Assembly: GCA_017399305.1 (NCBI GenBank)
Contig: JAFQDK010000053.1
Coordinates: forward strand, 26,434 to 90,433
DNA length: 64,000 bases
Source: Clostridia bacterium
Lineage (GTDB): Bacteria > Bacillota > Clostridia > Oscillospirales > CAG-272
Direction: 5' to 3'
The notes beneath the pieces are model-generated. The model did not search any database. It worked only from the letters and a program-made list of their open reading frames with translations, and had not been told where the DNA came from. The position numbers and the translations under genes are program-made. This document shows, in pieces, positions 52,833 to 61,567 of the stretch; the first letter of the stretch is position 1, and each line of letters starts with the position of its first letter.

Positions 52833-52862
52833 AAAAAAAACGACCGTATAACGGTCGTTTTT
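52833..52862 (-). terminator. Terminator after the DUF6273 lipoprotein gene
   Basis: AAAAAACGACCGT and ACGGTCGTTTTT form a 12-bp stem; it lies between that gene and the pheS promoter. Confidence 0.82.
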
Positions 52863-52867
52863 GTCAA

Positions 52868-53623
52868 TTATCTTATCGCTATCCACATTGCAGGACGAAC
52901 AGCTATTGTGTCACTTCCCATATCGTAACCAACGAGAGAAACCTCACCTGTATTCTTTACGCGTGCTGCACCGTTTTCACCTGCTGTACGCAACCACCAG
53001 CGGCATGTTCCGTTAAGACTTGCATCATCATCCGAGAAACCGTTAGCGGTATACACACCCGCCGCTTTTGCATATGCAGTAGCACTTACAACACGGCTTT
53101 CATTAGCATCGAAAAACTCGTCAATTTCGCTTGTGCTAAGCAGAAAAACCTTATCAACAACAGAATTCTCAAGCGTTGTATCACATACATTTGTTTTCTC
53201 GGAGTCAGAGAAAGCAGTGTTTAAAAAATCATTATTAAGCCAAGCGCGAATCGTCGAGTTCTCCCATGTAACACCATCTGCGCCGGTGCTGTCATATGCC
53301 TTTGCATCAAGTGCAAAATCGCTGATAAGAAGTGCATATTTGCCGCCAATATCCAATACCGTCCACTCTATCGGCTCTGCCCCGTTTGAAGTGTCGTTAT
53401 CCTGCTCATATACACCGAAACTTACTTTCTGCCCAACTTCAATGATATTCATATCAATCAAGGCATCATTACTGTTATTTACATTCTCAGGTTCAATAGC
53501 GTTCACATCTTCGGTTGTAGCTACTGTGACCTCCGCAGTACTCTCAGCCTCATCTCCGTCAAAGCAAGCTGTGAAAGACAGTGACAGCAAAAGCACAAGT
53601 GTGATTGCAAACAGTTTTTTCAT
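52868..53623 (-). CDS. DUF6273-domain lipoprotein
   Basis: The 251-residue protein has a lipoprotein signal (LSFTACFD, lipid Cys19 or so) and a Thr/Glu/Asn-rich linker, followed by a DUF6273 domain: EWTVLDIGGKYALLISDFALDAKAY, TIRAWLNNDFLNTAF, and RWWLRTAGENGAARVKNTGEV. The fold is frequent in secreted Clostridia proteins and is of unknown role. The ATG at 53623 is chosen for its GGAGAG site and for the signal peptide. Confidence 0.82.
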   Translation of the reverse strand: MKKLFAITLVLLLSLSFTACFDGDEAESTAEVTVATTEDVNAIEPENVNNSNDALIDMNIIEVGQKVSFGVYEQDNDTSNGAEPIEWTVLDIGGKYALLISDFALDAKAYDSTGADGVTWENSTIRAWLNNDFLNTAFSDSEKTNVCDTTLENSVVDKVFLLSTSEIDEFFDANESRVVSATAYAKAAGVYTANGFSDDDASLNGTCRWWLRTAGENGAARVKNTGEVSLVGYDMGSDTIAVRPAMWIAIR

Positions 53624-53705
53624 TTTTCTCTCCATACTTAAATGCATAATAGTCATAGTATACCATTTTTGTGCCAAAAAGCAAGAGTTTTGTCGAAAAA
53701 GAATA

Positions 53706-53733
53706 AAAAAAGCCGACAGGTGTCGGCTTTTTT
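53706..53733 (-). terminator. Terminator after the aldose epimerase gene
   Basis: AAAAAAGCCGACA and TGTCGGCTTTTTT form a 13-bp stem with a GG loop. Confidence 0.85.
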
Positions 53734-53735
53734 AG

Positions 53736-54635
53736 TCACCCCACTTTAAAGGTGAGTGTACGTGTCCAGGTCTTTCCTACCTCGGCTTTTTCTATGCCGA
53801 GTTTTGTTTCCCATACATGGTCGGTATCGGTAAGGTCACTTGTGCCACACCAAGGCTCGATACTGAGTATCTGCATCTTGTCCGGAACGCCCCAAATACA
53901 CATGAACGGAAAATCTTTTATGCCCATTTCAACAAATCTGCCCGACTTCTTTGAAAGAAGGGTGATTGTATCCGCCTTGATATCGCTGAAAAGTTTAGGA
54001 TCATCGTTAAAGAACTTTTCACCTACGAACATATCCGTGCCGTTTTCAAGTTCAACAGGAGTTTTCTTTCCGGTAAGAAGGCGTGTACCCGCCTCTGTTT
54101 CAGTGCGGTTAAAGTGCTGGGGAGGATCGAAACGAAGCACGTAGTCATCGCCGCTCTCACCGAGTTCAATCGGACAATAGAATCCGGGATGTGCGCCAAG
54201 GCAGAAATAAACGTCCTTATTATCTTTATTTACTACCTCAAAACGCTGCTCAAGCACATCATCTACGAGTTCAAAGATAACACGGAAAATAAACTCATAG
54301 GGGAGAAAGAACTTTGTATCCTCGTTTGAAGCGAGCTCCAGAACCACCTTTTTGTCAGTTGCTTCGGTTGCAGTAAAATCCATATCCTTTGCAAATCCGT
54401 GCATGGTTGCAGGATATACCTTGCCACCGATAATAGTACGGTCATGAGCAATGCGACCTGGGTTTGGGAAAAGGAGAATAGAATGTGTATTCCAGATTTC
54501 CGCACCGGGCTGCCACATATACTCTTTTTCGGTAACCTTGGAATAAATGCTCTGAAGCTCTGCACCAAGAGTTACAACGCCTACTTTAAGTTTATCATTT
54601 TCAAGTATGTATTTCACTGTAATTTCCTTCTTCAC
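53736..54635 (-). CDS. Aldose 1-epimerase family protein
   Basis: The 299-residue cytosolic protein is a galactose mutarotase-like beta sandwich: VTLGAELQSIYSK (N-terminal), catalytic-region histidines in PATMHGFAKD and LGAHPGFYCPI, and the acidic residue region IEPWCGTSDLTDTDHVWE near the C-terminus. It interconverts sugar anomers. It lies 6 bases downstream of a GH43 gene, so it may process the sugar released by that enzyme. Confidence 0.9.
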   Translation of the reverse strand: MKKEITVKYILENDKLKVGVVTLGAELQSIYSKVTEKEYMWQPGAEIWNTHSILLFPNPGRIAHDRTIIGGKVYPATMHGFAKDMDFTATEATDKKVVLELASNEDTKFFLPYEFIFRVIFELVDDVLEQRFEVVNKDNKDVYFCLGAHPGFYCPIELGESGDDYVLRFDPPQHFNRTETEAGTRLLTGKKTPVELENGTDMFVGEKFFNDDPKLFSDIKADTITLLSKKSGRFVEMGIKDFPFMCIWGVPDKMQILSIEPWCGTSDLTDTDHVWETKLGIEKAEVGKTWTRTLTFKVG

Positions 54636-54641
54636 AAATAA

Positions 54642-55598
54642 TTATTCAGATACCTCTATCCAATCTTCAAGACCTGCTGCCTTACCAAATACGGGCATAT
54701 CACCGTCCCAAGTAAAGGTCTGTGCACGAACACCTCTTGCACCCCAACCGCCGTTAGGAGTGCGCATTGCATGATAAACAATTATATCGGTCTTGCCGTC
54801 CTTCGTTGTTGTGAACGAGCAATGCCCTGTTCCGTGTGTACCCTCGCTCTGTTCAAATACAAGCTCGGGATTCTTTGTCCAGTTTTTAGGATCCATGATA
54901 TCACCGCCGCGGAATGTGAGAAGACCGAGACAGTAATACTGGCTCCAGCTGCCCGATGCGGAATAAACGATGTGAATGGTATCATCCTTATAAAGAATCT
55001 GCGGACCTTCATTGATATAAGGACGGAACTTGCCATCCCACTCACAATGACCGCAATGACGCTTTTCCCACTCATACTCAGGTTTGGAAATAAGCACACG
55101 TTCGCCCTCAATCTCTGTGGGGGACTTCATCTTTGCGATATAGATATTCTGAGCCACATTCTCAGTTCCTTCCCAGCCGGACCAAGAGAAATAAAGCTCG
55201 CCGTTATACTGAATTACAGTACCGTCAATTGCCCAGTGGTCATCGGGAGAAGTTATCTTGCCGATCATCTCATACTCACCGTCGGGGCGGCCGTTCTTCG
55301 ACTTGAGTACATACATACGGTGGTTTACATTGCTACCGTTATCAGCCGCAACATAGAGATACCAATCACCGTTGATATAATGAATCTCCGGTGCCCAGAG
55401 TTCTCTGGAATACTCTGTTCCCTCTTCAGGAACGAAAACGGTATTTCCCTCACGGGTGAGAAGATTGATATTGTCTGCAGAGCTAACCTGAATCGAGCGG
55501 TCTGCGCAGGAATATACATAATAATATTTGCCCTCAAAAAGGACTACAAATGGGTCAGCACCTTTTTCAAGGATAGGGTTCTTAAAACGTATTGACAT
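54642..55598 (-). CDS. Glycoside hydrolase family 43 protein
   Basis: The 318-residue protein is a five-bladed beta-propeller of GH43 type. ADPFVVLFEGKYYYVYS holds the catalytic base Asp (about residue 15), WAIDGTVIQYNGELYFSWSG the pKa-modulating Asp region, and INEGPQIL the likely acid Glu. No signal peptide is present, so it acts inside the cell, probably on arabino- or xylo-oligosaccharides. It starts an operon with the aldose epimerase and has AGGAG before the ATG. Confidence 0.9.
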   Translation of the reverse strand: MSIRFKNPILEKGADPFVVLFEGKYYYVYSCADRSIQVSSADNINLLTREGNTVFVPEEGTEYSRELWAPEIHYINGDWYLYVAADNGSNVNHRMYVLKSKNGRPDGEYEMIGKITSPDDHWAIDGTVIQYNGELYFSWSGWEGTENVAQNIYIAKMKSPTEIEGERVLISKPEYEWEKRHCGHCEWDGKFRPYINEGPQILYKDDTIHIVYSASGSWSQYYCLGLLTFRGGDIMDPKNWTKNPELVFEQSEGTHGTGHCSFTTTKDGKTDIIVYHAMRTPNGGWGARGVRAQTFTWDGDMPVFGKAAGLEDWIEVSE

Positions 55599-55629
55599 AA
55601 TTATCTCCTTAGTTTTAGGGGTTTTCTAC

Positions 55630-55658
55630 ATTATAACATGCAAAAAGCATCATTACAA
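55630..55658 (-). promoter_or_regulatory. Promoter of the GH43-epimerase operon
   Basis: Minus-strand TTGTAA -35 (55653-55658) and TATAAT -10 (55630-55635), 17-bp spacer. Confidence 0.65.
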
Positions 55659-55723
55659 TATAAAAAATCGATATATTAGTGAAAATTTTTAATGACAATT
55701 TTTTTATTTTTTCAAAAATAGTA

Positions 55724-55752
55724 TTGCATTTTTTGTTTTAGTATGATAAAAT
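55724..55752 (+). promoter_or_regulatory. Promoter of secG
   Basis: TTGCAT -35 (55724-55729), 17-bp spacer, TAAAAT -10 (55747-55752). Confidence 0.65.
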
Positions 55753-55823
55753 GAAATCCGCATTGTAAAAATGCATCACTATGTCAACAAAAGATTCTTA
55801 AAACTTCGGAGGATAGATTACTT

Positions 55824-56339
55824 ATGGAACTCGTTATTGGTATTATTCTTTTGATCGGCGCACTTTTCCTTATTATCGCCGTGCTCATGCAGCAGGGTAA
55901 GCAGAAAGGTCTTTCCGGCGCAATTTCCGGCGGTGCAGACACTTTCTTCGGCAAGCAGAAAGGTAAAACCGTTGACAAAATTCTTTCCAAAGCGACCACA
56001 ATCGTTGCTGTATTGTTTGTTGCTCTCGTTCTTGTTATGTACCTCATTCAGCCTGATATGCCTGATATGAGCAACATTCAGCACGGTAAGGACACTCCCG
56101 TTGTTACTACTGAGCATGTTCACGTTGAAGGTGAAGATCACGCAGCAGAGACCACCGAGGCTCCCGTAGAGACCACCGAAGCTCCTGCTGAGACCACCGA
56201 AGCTCCTGCTGAGACCACTGAGGCTCCTGCTGAGACCACTGAGACTCCTGCTGAGACCACTGAGACTCCTGCTGAGACCACTGAGACTCCTGCTGAAACA
56301 ACTGAAGCTCCTGCTGAAACAACTGTAGCAGCTGAGTAA
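55824..56339 (+). CDS. secG: SecG translocase subunit with long repetitive C-terminal tail
   Basis: The first 80 residues are a normal SecG: helix 1 (LVIGIILLIGALFLIIAVLMQ), the loop QGKQKGLSGAISGGADTFFGKQKGKT and helix 2 (ATTIVAVLFVALVLVMYLI). SecG assists SecYE in protein export. The tail of about 90 residues is unusual: a His-rich stretch (TEHVHVEGEDH) then nine copies of a seven-residue ETTEAPA-type repeat. SecG ends outside the membrane, so the tail would extend into the wall space. The gene precedes rnr, a common neighbour, but a terminator separates them. Confidence 0.9.
   Translation: MELVIGIILLIGALFLIIAVLMQQGKQKGLSGAISGGADTFFGKQKGKTVDKILSKATTIVAVLFVALVLVMYLIQPDMPDMSNIQHGKDTPVVTTEHVHVEGEDHAAETTEAPVETTEAPAETTEAPAETTEAPAETTETPAETTETPAETTETPAETTEAPAETTVAAE
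56148..56333 (+). repeat. 21-bp tandem repeat within secG
   Basis: About nine in-frame copies of a 21-bp unit, GAGACCACTGAGGCTCCTGC-like, encode the ETTEAPA tail. The middle copies are nearly identical at DNA level, which suggests recent slippage and copy-number variation. Confidence 0.88.
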
Positions 56340-56354
56340 TCAATACGGTTTACA

Positions 56355-56392
56355 AAGTCCGCTTTTGGTATATACTAAAAGCGGACTTATTT
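56355..56392 (+). terminator. Terminator of secG
   Basis: AAGTCCGCTTTT and AAAAGCGGACTT form a 12-bp stem, followed by ATTTATT. The rnr start is 20 bases further, so some read-through is plausible. Confidence 0.7.
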
Positions 56393-56411
56393 ATTATCAA
56401 AAAGGAAAAAC

Positions 56412-58478
56412 ATGAGAAAAAACAAAAAGACACCATTTGCCAAAAGCAAAGCGGCAAAGCGTTTTGCAAAAAACACAAAAAGGCGCTCTTCCCCACCGAC
56501 ATACGAAAGCTTGCGCAATTCATACCACGAAACAGTACGAATTGAGGGATTATTCAGCGCAACCGAACGCGGTTTTGGCTTTGTAACGGCTGATAAAGGA
56601 TATAATTTACCTGCGGATATTTTCATCCCTGCTAAGTTCACCAAAAATGCAATCAGCGGTGACCGCGTTGCAATTGAGGTAAAGAAGCGCGAATTAAAAC
56701 GCAACACTGACAGCCAGTTTCATATCGAAGGTCAAATAACCGAAATTATTGAGCGCGGAATAAAGAGTTTCTGCGGCACACTGATCCTTGACGCAAGACT
56801 TGTCGGACGCAACTTTTCTCCATACCGCGTTATACCAGACAATCCGCGGCTTGGATTTGAAGCTGAAATTGATGATATCAAAAGCATTGACATCGGCAAC
56901 AAGGTCGAAGTCAAACTTCTGGATTACGGAAGCGGACCACGTCCTCCCAAGGGCGAAATAATTCGCGATTTGGGAAAAACATTTTCTCTTGGCGCAAACT
57001 ATGAATCTGTACTGTTTGAGCACGGCATACGCACAGAATTTCCGATTGAGGCTATGCGCTGTGCCGAAGCAGCGGCAAAAGAAGAAATAAGCGAAAAAGG
57101 CAGACTTGATTTACGCGAAATGCCCATTTTCACCATCGACGGCGCTGATGCAAAAGACCTTGACGACGCAATATCGCTTGAGGTGACAAAGGACGGGTAT
57201 CTTCTCGGTGTGCATATCGCCGATGTATCACATTATGTGCGTTACGGTACGCCAACCGATAAAGAAGCTTTTGCCCGTGGTACAAGCGTATATTTCATCG
57301 ACAAGGTAGTGCCAATGCTGCCTGTATGTCTGTCAAACGGTGTTTGCTCACTCAATGCAGATACAGACAAATACACACTTTCCGCCTTCATAACACTTGA
57401 CAAGCAAGGCGAGATCAAGAGTTGTCGCATTGAAAACGCCATCATCCGATCTAAGGTACGCGGCGTTTACAGTGAGGTAAACGATTTGTTTATTAACAAA
57501 TCAAAATCAAAGTTTTATAAAAAGTACAAAGAAGTATATAAATCCCTGACGGCGATGTTCCCACTGTATCAAACTCTGCAAAAGCGCGCAAAGCTACGCG
57601 GTGTACTGGAACTTGAAAGTACAGAAGCAAGATTCATCCTCGATGAAAACGGTATGCCAACAGATATTATCAAGCGTGATCGCGGCGATGCAGAAAAAAT
57701 GATAGAGCAATTCATGCTGACCGCCAATGAAGCTGTAGCTCGCTATATGTGCGCCCACTCACTGCCTTGTGTCTTCCGCGTACATGAAGCTCCAAGTGAA
57801 GAAAAACTTACCGCATACAAAAACTTTATCCAGAATGCAGGGTTATCAACGCTTTCTTTAAGGGCAAAAAAGCTTTCGACCGCGGCCTTTGAGCCAATAA
57901 TGACCGAGGCTGCCGAGCGAGGCATGGAAAATGTAATTTCACGTCTCACTCTGCGAGCACAAATGAAAGCAAAATACAGCGAAATACGCGATGATCATTT
58001 TGGTTTAGGACTTTCTTACTACTGCCACTTCACTTCACCAATACGCAGATACCCGGATCTGTCGGTTCATCGTATATTGAAATACGCAATGGAAAACGGA
58101 GAACAGTCCGCGATAAAAAGATATACTAAATTCGCAGCGGACAGTGCATCCTCATCAAGTGAAAACGAGCTTAAAGCAATGACAGCTGAACGTGACATCG
58201 AAGATCTCTATAAAGTAATATTTATGGAAAAAGAAGTCGGAAAAGAATTCGATGCGGTGATAAGTTCTGTTACTTCATTTGGTCTCTTTTGCGAACTTGA
58301 AAACACTTGCGAAGGTTTTATCCCGATAGAGATATTGGGCGACGGATTCAAATTCCGCGAAGAAACGCTTACGCTTGGCAGAGGACATAAACAGTACAAG
58401 CTTGGGCAACTGCTGAGAATTCGCATTACAGATGCAAATGTACTCCGCCGAAGAATTTACATGGAACCTGTTGAATAA
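56412..58478 (+). CDS. rnr: Ribonuclease R
   Basis: The 688-residue 3'-5' exoribonuclease has a basic N-terminus, cold-shock domains (about 45-210), the RNB catalytic domain (about 235-570: FTIDGADAKDLDDAISLE with the metal-binding aspartates, then VHIADVSHYV) and a C-terminal S1 domain (about 610-685, EVGKEFDAVISSVTSFGLFCELENTCEGFI). It degrades structured RNA. The usual neighbours smpB and ssrA are not seen here. Its terminator lies inside the convergent SleB-like gene. Confidence 0.96.
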   Translation: MRKNKKTPFAKSKAAKRFAKNTKRRSSPPTYESLRNSYHETVRIEGLFSATERGFGFVTADKGYNLPADIFIPAKFTKNAISGDRVAIEVKKRELKRNTDSQFHIEGQITEIIERGIKSFCGTLILDARLVGRNFSPYRVIPDNPRLGFEAEIDDIKSIDIGNKVEVKLLDYGSGPRPPKGEIIRDLGKTFSLGANYESVLFEHGIRTEFPIEAMRCAEAAAKEEISEKGRLDLREMPIFTIDGADAKDLDDAISLEVTKDGYLLGVHIADVSHYVRYGTPTDKEAFARGTSVYFIDKVVPMLPVCLSNGVCSLNADTDKYTLSAFITLDKQGEIKSCRIENAIIRSKVRGVYSEVNDLFINKSKSKFYKKYKEVYKSLTAMFPLYQTLQKRAKLRGVLELESTEARFILDENGMPTDIIKRDRGDAEKMIEQFMLTANEAVARYMCAHSLPCVFRVHEAPSEEKLTAYKNFIQNAGLSTLSLRAKKLSTAAFEPIMTEAAERGMENVISRLTLRAQMKAKYSEIRDDHFGLGLSYYCHFTSPIRRYPDLSVHRILKYAMENGEQSAIKRYTKFAADSASSSSENELKAMTAERDIEDLYKVIFMEKEVGKEFDAVISSVTSFGLFCELENTCEGFIPIEILGDGFKFREETLTLGRGHKQYKLGQLLRIRITDANVLRRRIYMEPVE

Positions 58479-58855
58479 AAATACCAGTCATACAAGTGCA
58501 CACCGTTTGTTTTTTCAAGCGGTGTGTTTTTCACTTCACTCCACTTTTTGCAATAGAAAATATCCTTAAAAAAGCATAATCTTTCAAGTGCTATCACTGC
58601 CGCATACATATCAGCTTCCGTTGCAGTCTTGGCCCGAGAAAGTCCCAAAGTATGCGCCACAGCTGGTAAAGTCGGCGGAAACGGATCATTTTCGGTTTGA
58701 TTAACAAGCATCTCACAAAATGCAACTTTCACTATAAACGGCTCATCGCGCATCTCGTTTGCCACTATCCTTGCAAGGTATTCACAATCCCCATCTTCTG
58801 CCATAGCAGGAACAACCAAAAACAAAGCTATAATCAATAGAATTACTTTTTTCAT
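58457..58855 (-). CDS. Secreted protein resembling SleB-type cell wall hydrolases
   Basis: The 132-residue protein has a signal peptide (LFLVVPAMA) and the pattern YLARIVANEMRDEPFIVKVAFCEMLVNQTENDPFPPTL, comparable to the SleB core (LAxxVxAExRGEPxxGKVAVAxVxxNR), where the glutamate after xxA is catalytic; here the equivalent Glu is in ANEM. It is shorter than typical spore-cortex hydrolases and lacks a peptidoglycan-binding domain. The ATG at 58855 follows AAGGAGAG. Its 3' end overlaps rnr by 22 bases on the opposite strand. Confidence 0.6.
   Translation of the reverse strand: MKKVILLIIALFLVVPAMAEDGDCEYLARIVANEMRDEPFIVKVAFCEMLVNQTENDPFPPTLPAVAHTLGLSRAKTATEADMYAAVIALERLCFFKDIFYCKKWSEVKNTPLEKTNGVHLYDWYFYSTGSM
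58499..58532 (+). terminator. rnr terminator within the convergent gene
   Basis: CACACCGTTTG and CAAGCGGTGTG pair with one wobble around a T-rich loop and are followed by TTTTTC. It lies in the coding sequence of the minus-strand gene. Confidence 0.65.
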
Positions 58856-58913
58856 ACTTCTCTCCTTTTTCTTATAGTGTTTGATCAATCAAGAAACATA
58901 AACATAGTAATTG

Positions 58914-58942
58914 TTGACTTTGCATATTAAAAATGATAAAAT
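58914..58942 (+). promoter_or_regulatory. Promoter of the ywiB-holA-rnmV operon
   Basis: TTGACT -35 (58914-58919), 17-bp spacer, TAAAAT -10 (58937-58942). Confidence 0.7.
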
Positions 58943-58972
58943 AATTTAATACTATAACATTTAAGGAAAGTT

Positions 58973-59452
58973 ATGAAAAGCATTAAAAAAAGATTTACAA
59001 AAGCAAAAATAGTTTCTAAAGTTACTCAATTTGAAGAAAAGGGCGGTTCAACTTTCAACGACAATGAAATAGAGGCAGGAGAAGTTGACACTACAACACT
59101 TACCACCGATTGCACTATCGCAGATAAGGGGTCAAGAATAGAAATAGAATATGAGGAATCCGAGATTACGGGGATGGCAGGCGCTAAAACCAAGGTCTTT
59201 TTTGACAAAAACAATCCCGGACTTGTCAGTATTCTACGCGAAGGTGCGGTGTCTACCGCGCTTGTGTTTGAAGAAGGCCGCAGACATCACTGTGTATACG
59301 AAACCCCATACTTCCCTATTGAGCTATGCGTAAACACACTCGTACTTGACAATAAGTTAAGTTATAACGGCGGCTCGTTTCATGCTTCGTATCTCGTAGA
59401 AATGAACAGCATTCTTGCTGAAAAAACAGACATCACAATTACTATCCTTTAG
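58973..59452 (+). CDS. YwiB/DUF1934 family protein
   Basis: The 159-residue protein is a calycin-like beta barrel of the YwiB/DUF1934 family: TLTTDCTIADKGSRIEIEYEESEITGMAGAKTKVFF then HHCVYETPYFPIELCVNTL and GGSFHASYLVEMN. Its role is unknown. It lies 9 bases upstream of holA in one operon. Confidence 0.85.
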   Translation: MKSIKKRFTKAKIVSKVTQFEEKGGSTFNDNEIEAGEVDTTTLTTDCTIADKGSRIEIEYEESEITGMAGAKTKVFFDKNNPGLVSILREGAVSTALVFEEGRRHHCVYETPYFPIELCVNTLVLDNKLSYNGGSFHASYLVEMNSILAEKTDITITIL

Positions 59453-59461
59453 GAGTTATCA

Positions 59462-60505
59462 ATGGCAGAGGTTGATATCAAAAAAGAATACAAAGATCCA
59501 AACGGCGTTTATATTCTGTTTGGTGAAGAGGACTATCTTAAGCGTTTTTATGCTTCAAAGGTCCGCGAGAGCGTGCTTGGAGATTCACCGTACGCTCTTT
59601 TCAACCATGCCGTTTTTTCACCGAAAAACTTTTCGGACGATGCACTGATGGATGCTATTGCAACTCCACCTGTATTTGAAGAAAAAAAGCTGATAGAATT
59701 ATCCGAATTCAATTTTACAGAGCTGAAGTCATCTGAAATTGAAATTCTGCTTGACTTTTTCTCTGCGGCAAAAGAATACGATTATGCCGTAATACTGATG
59801 AATGTGGCAAACGGTGCCCTTGACTATGGCACTTCTAAAGGTTCAAAGATAGCGAAGCCTTCCGCAATCTATAAAAAACTGAGCGCTGTCGCAAAATGCG
59901 TATATCTGCCCAAAGCGTCTCAGCGCGATCTTATTGTATGGGTCGGCAAGCATTTTGCCAAAGACAAACTCAGCGCAGATCAAGATGCCATATACCAGTT
60001 AATAGATCAATGCTCCTCTGACATGATGACTATTGCAAACGAGATAGATAAGCTATGCGCTTTTATGCACGCAAACGCTCGCGACACGGTGACAAAAGCA
60101 GATGTAATTAACATCTGTTGTGAGACACGTGAACTTGAGCCGTTTGGCTTATCAAACGCGGTGCTTGCAGGAAAGATCGATGCTGCCCTGAAAATACTGA
60201 ATTTAATGGAACAAAAACATATTCGCCCTGCAATAGCTTTTGCCGGAATATACAGCACATATATCGACCTGTACCGTGTAAAAGCGGCAACGGAAGGCGG
60301 ACTTTCGGTGCCAGATGCGGCAAAACGGCTTAAGATGAACGAATACCGAGCATCATTATATGCAGCAGCTGCCAAGAACAGCAGTTTGAAAAAGATAAGC
60401 CACGTGTTATCCCTCTGTCGTGATGCCGATTTAAAAATCAAAAGTGAAACAACCAATTATGACAGATTGAAATCACTTATCTGCGAAGCAGCAAGAGGTA
60501 GATAA
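59462..60505 (+). CDS. holA: DNA polymerase III delta subunit
   Basis: The 347-residue clamp-loader subunit has the AAA+ like N-terminal part (VYILFGEEDYLKRFYASKVRES), the middle segment LPKASQRDLIVWVGKHFAKDKLSADQDAIYQLIDQCSSDMMTIANEIDKL and a helical C-terminal collar domain. As in other delta subunits there is no Walker A. It opens the sliding clamp with delta' and tau. AGGAG precedes the start. Confidence 0.94.
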   Translation: MAEVDIKKEYKDPNGVYILFGEEDYLKRFYASKVRESVLGDSPYALFNHAVFSPKNFSDDALMDAIATPPVFEEKKLIELSEFNFTELKSSEIEILLDFFSAAKEYDYAVILMNVANGALDYGTSKGSKIAKPSAIYKKLSAVAKCVYLPKASQRDLIVWVGKHFAKDKLSADQDAIYQLIDQCSSDMMTIANEIDKLCAFMHANARDTVTKADVINICCETRELEPFGLSNAVLAGKIDAALKILNLMEQKHIRPAIAFAGIYSTYIDLYRVKAATEGGLSVPDAAKRLKMNEYRASLYAAAAKNSSLKKISHVLSLCRDADLKIKSETTNYDRLKSLICEAARGR

Positions 60506-60506
60506 G

Positions 60507-61076
60507 ATGGAAAAAATCAAAATATCGCTCCCCATAATTGTCGAGGGGAAATACGACAAAATAAAACTTGACTCTATTTTAGATGCCAAAGTCATTACCA
60601 CGGGAGGCTTTGGCATTTTCAATAGCAAAGAAAAAAAGGCACTGATAAAACGCCTTTGCGTAAACGGTGTTATTCTGCTTTGCGACAGCGACGGTGCCGG
60701 GAAAGTAATAAGGTCATATATTAAAAGCTTTCTTCCTGCTGAAAAAGTAATCAACCTTTATATTCCCAAAATCGAAGGCAAAGAAAAGCGCAAGCACGAA
60801 GCTTCAAAAGAAGGTACACTCGGTGTTGAGGGAATGGATGCAGATTTGCTTCGCAATTTGTTTAAACAATACGAAAGCACGATACAAACCACTCGCACTC
60901 CGATAACCAAGCGCGACTTTTATATACACGGTCTCTCAGGAGGCGAAAACAGCGCCGCAAAACGCGACATCATTGCGCTGAATTACGGTCTGCCAAGCGG
61001 TATGACAGCGAACGCTTTGCTCGATGCGCTAAACATTATTTCATCACTTGATGAGTTTGAAGAAATGATAAGATAA
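60507..61076 (+). CDS. rnmV: Ribonuclease M5-type Toprim protein
   Basis: The 189-residue protein has a Toprim domain: LPIIVEGKYDKIKLDSILDA (catalytic Glu), VITTGGFGIF, and LLCDSDGAGKVIRSYI (DxD motif), followed by the DUF4093 C-terminal part. RNase M5 matures 5S rRNA in Firmicutes. It starts one base after the holA stop, with AGAGG upstream. The often adjacent ksgA is not present. Confidence 0.9.
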   Translation: MEKIKISLPIIVEGKYDKIKLDSILDAKVITTGGFGIFNSKEKKALIKRLCVNGVILLCDSDGAGKVIRSYIKSFLPAEKVINLYIPKIEGKEKRKHEASKEGTLGVEGMDADLLRNLFKQYESTIQTTRTPITKRDFYIHGLSGGENSAAKRDIIALNYGLPSGMTANALLDALNIISSLDEFEEMIR

Positions 61077-61147
61077 GCGGCAAATTACAGTTTATATTCA
61101 TGATGTGAGGATTTTTAGTTTTTTTATCGACTAATGGGTGAATGGAA

Positions 61148-61555
61148 ATGATTGGAGAACTTTTAAAAAAATACCGTGAGCAGATTTCGTATCTGTTTTT
61201 CGGAGTAATGACAACCGTTGTAAACTATTTCACATACTGGCTGTTTTCAAGTGTGATTTTAGGTGCCGACTCTGTGCTCACAGTGTCACAGACTATTGCA
61301 TGGCTGGCATCGGTGCTTTTTGCTTTTGTGACTAACAAATTCTTTGTATTCAAGGGCGCCGGCAGTGAACACCTTGCACGTGAGTTTTTCACATTTTTCG
61401 GTGCACGCGCCGTTTCAGGGCTTATCGAAATCGGTGGATTTGCTCTGTTTGTGGACATGCTGGGATTCAACGACTGGATAGTAAAAATAGTAATTGCCGT
61501 CTTTGTTGTCATATTTAATTACGTTCTCTCAAAATTTCTGATTTTCAAGAAATAA
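61148..61555 (+). CDS. GtrA-family membrane protein
   Basis: The 135-residue protein has four membrane helices in the GtrA pattern (EQISYLFFGVMTTVVNYFTYW, LASVLFAFVTNKFFVFK, ARAVSGLIEIGGFALF, VVIFNYVLSKFLIFK). GtrA-like proteins are thought to flip polyprenyl-linked sugars or otherwise aid surface polysaccharide modification. I prefer the ATG at 61148 because GGGTGA lies 6 bases before it; the ATG at 61142 directly abuts that site. Confidence 0.88.
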   Translation: MIGELLKKYREQISYLFFGVMTTVVNYFTYWLFSSVILGADSVLTVSQTIAWLASVLFAFVTNKFFVFKGAGSEHLAREFFTFFGARAVSGLIEIGGFALFVDMLGFNDWIVKIVIAVFVVIFNYVLSKFLIFKK

Positions 61556-61567
61556 GGAGAATTTGCC

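Noticed and set aside
54771-55595. A 274-codon open frame opposite the GH43 gene
   Set aside because: Antisense shadow of a recognised glycosidase; no start signal.
56148-56333. Tandem repeats considered as a CRISPR array
   Set aside because: The unit is 21 bp without spacers and is in frame within secG.
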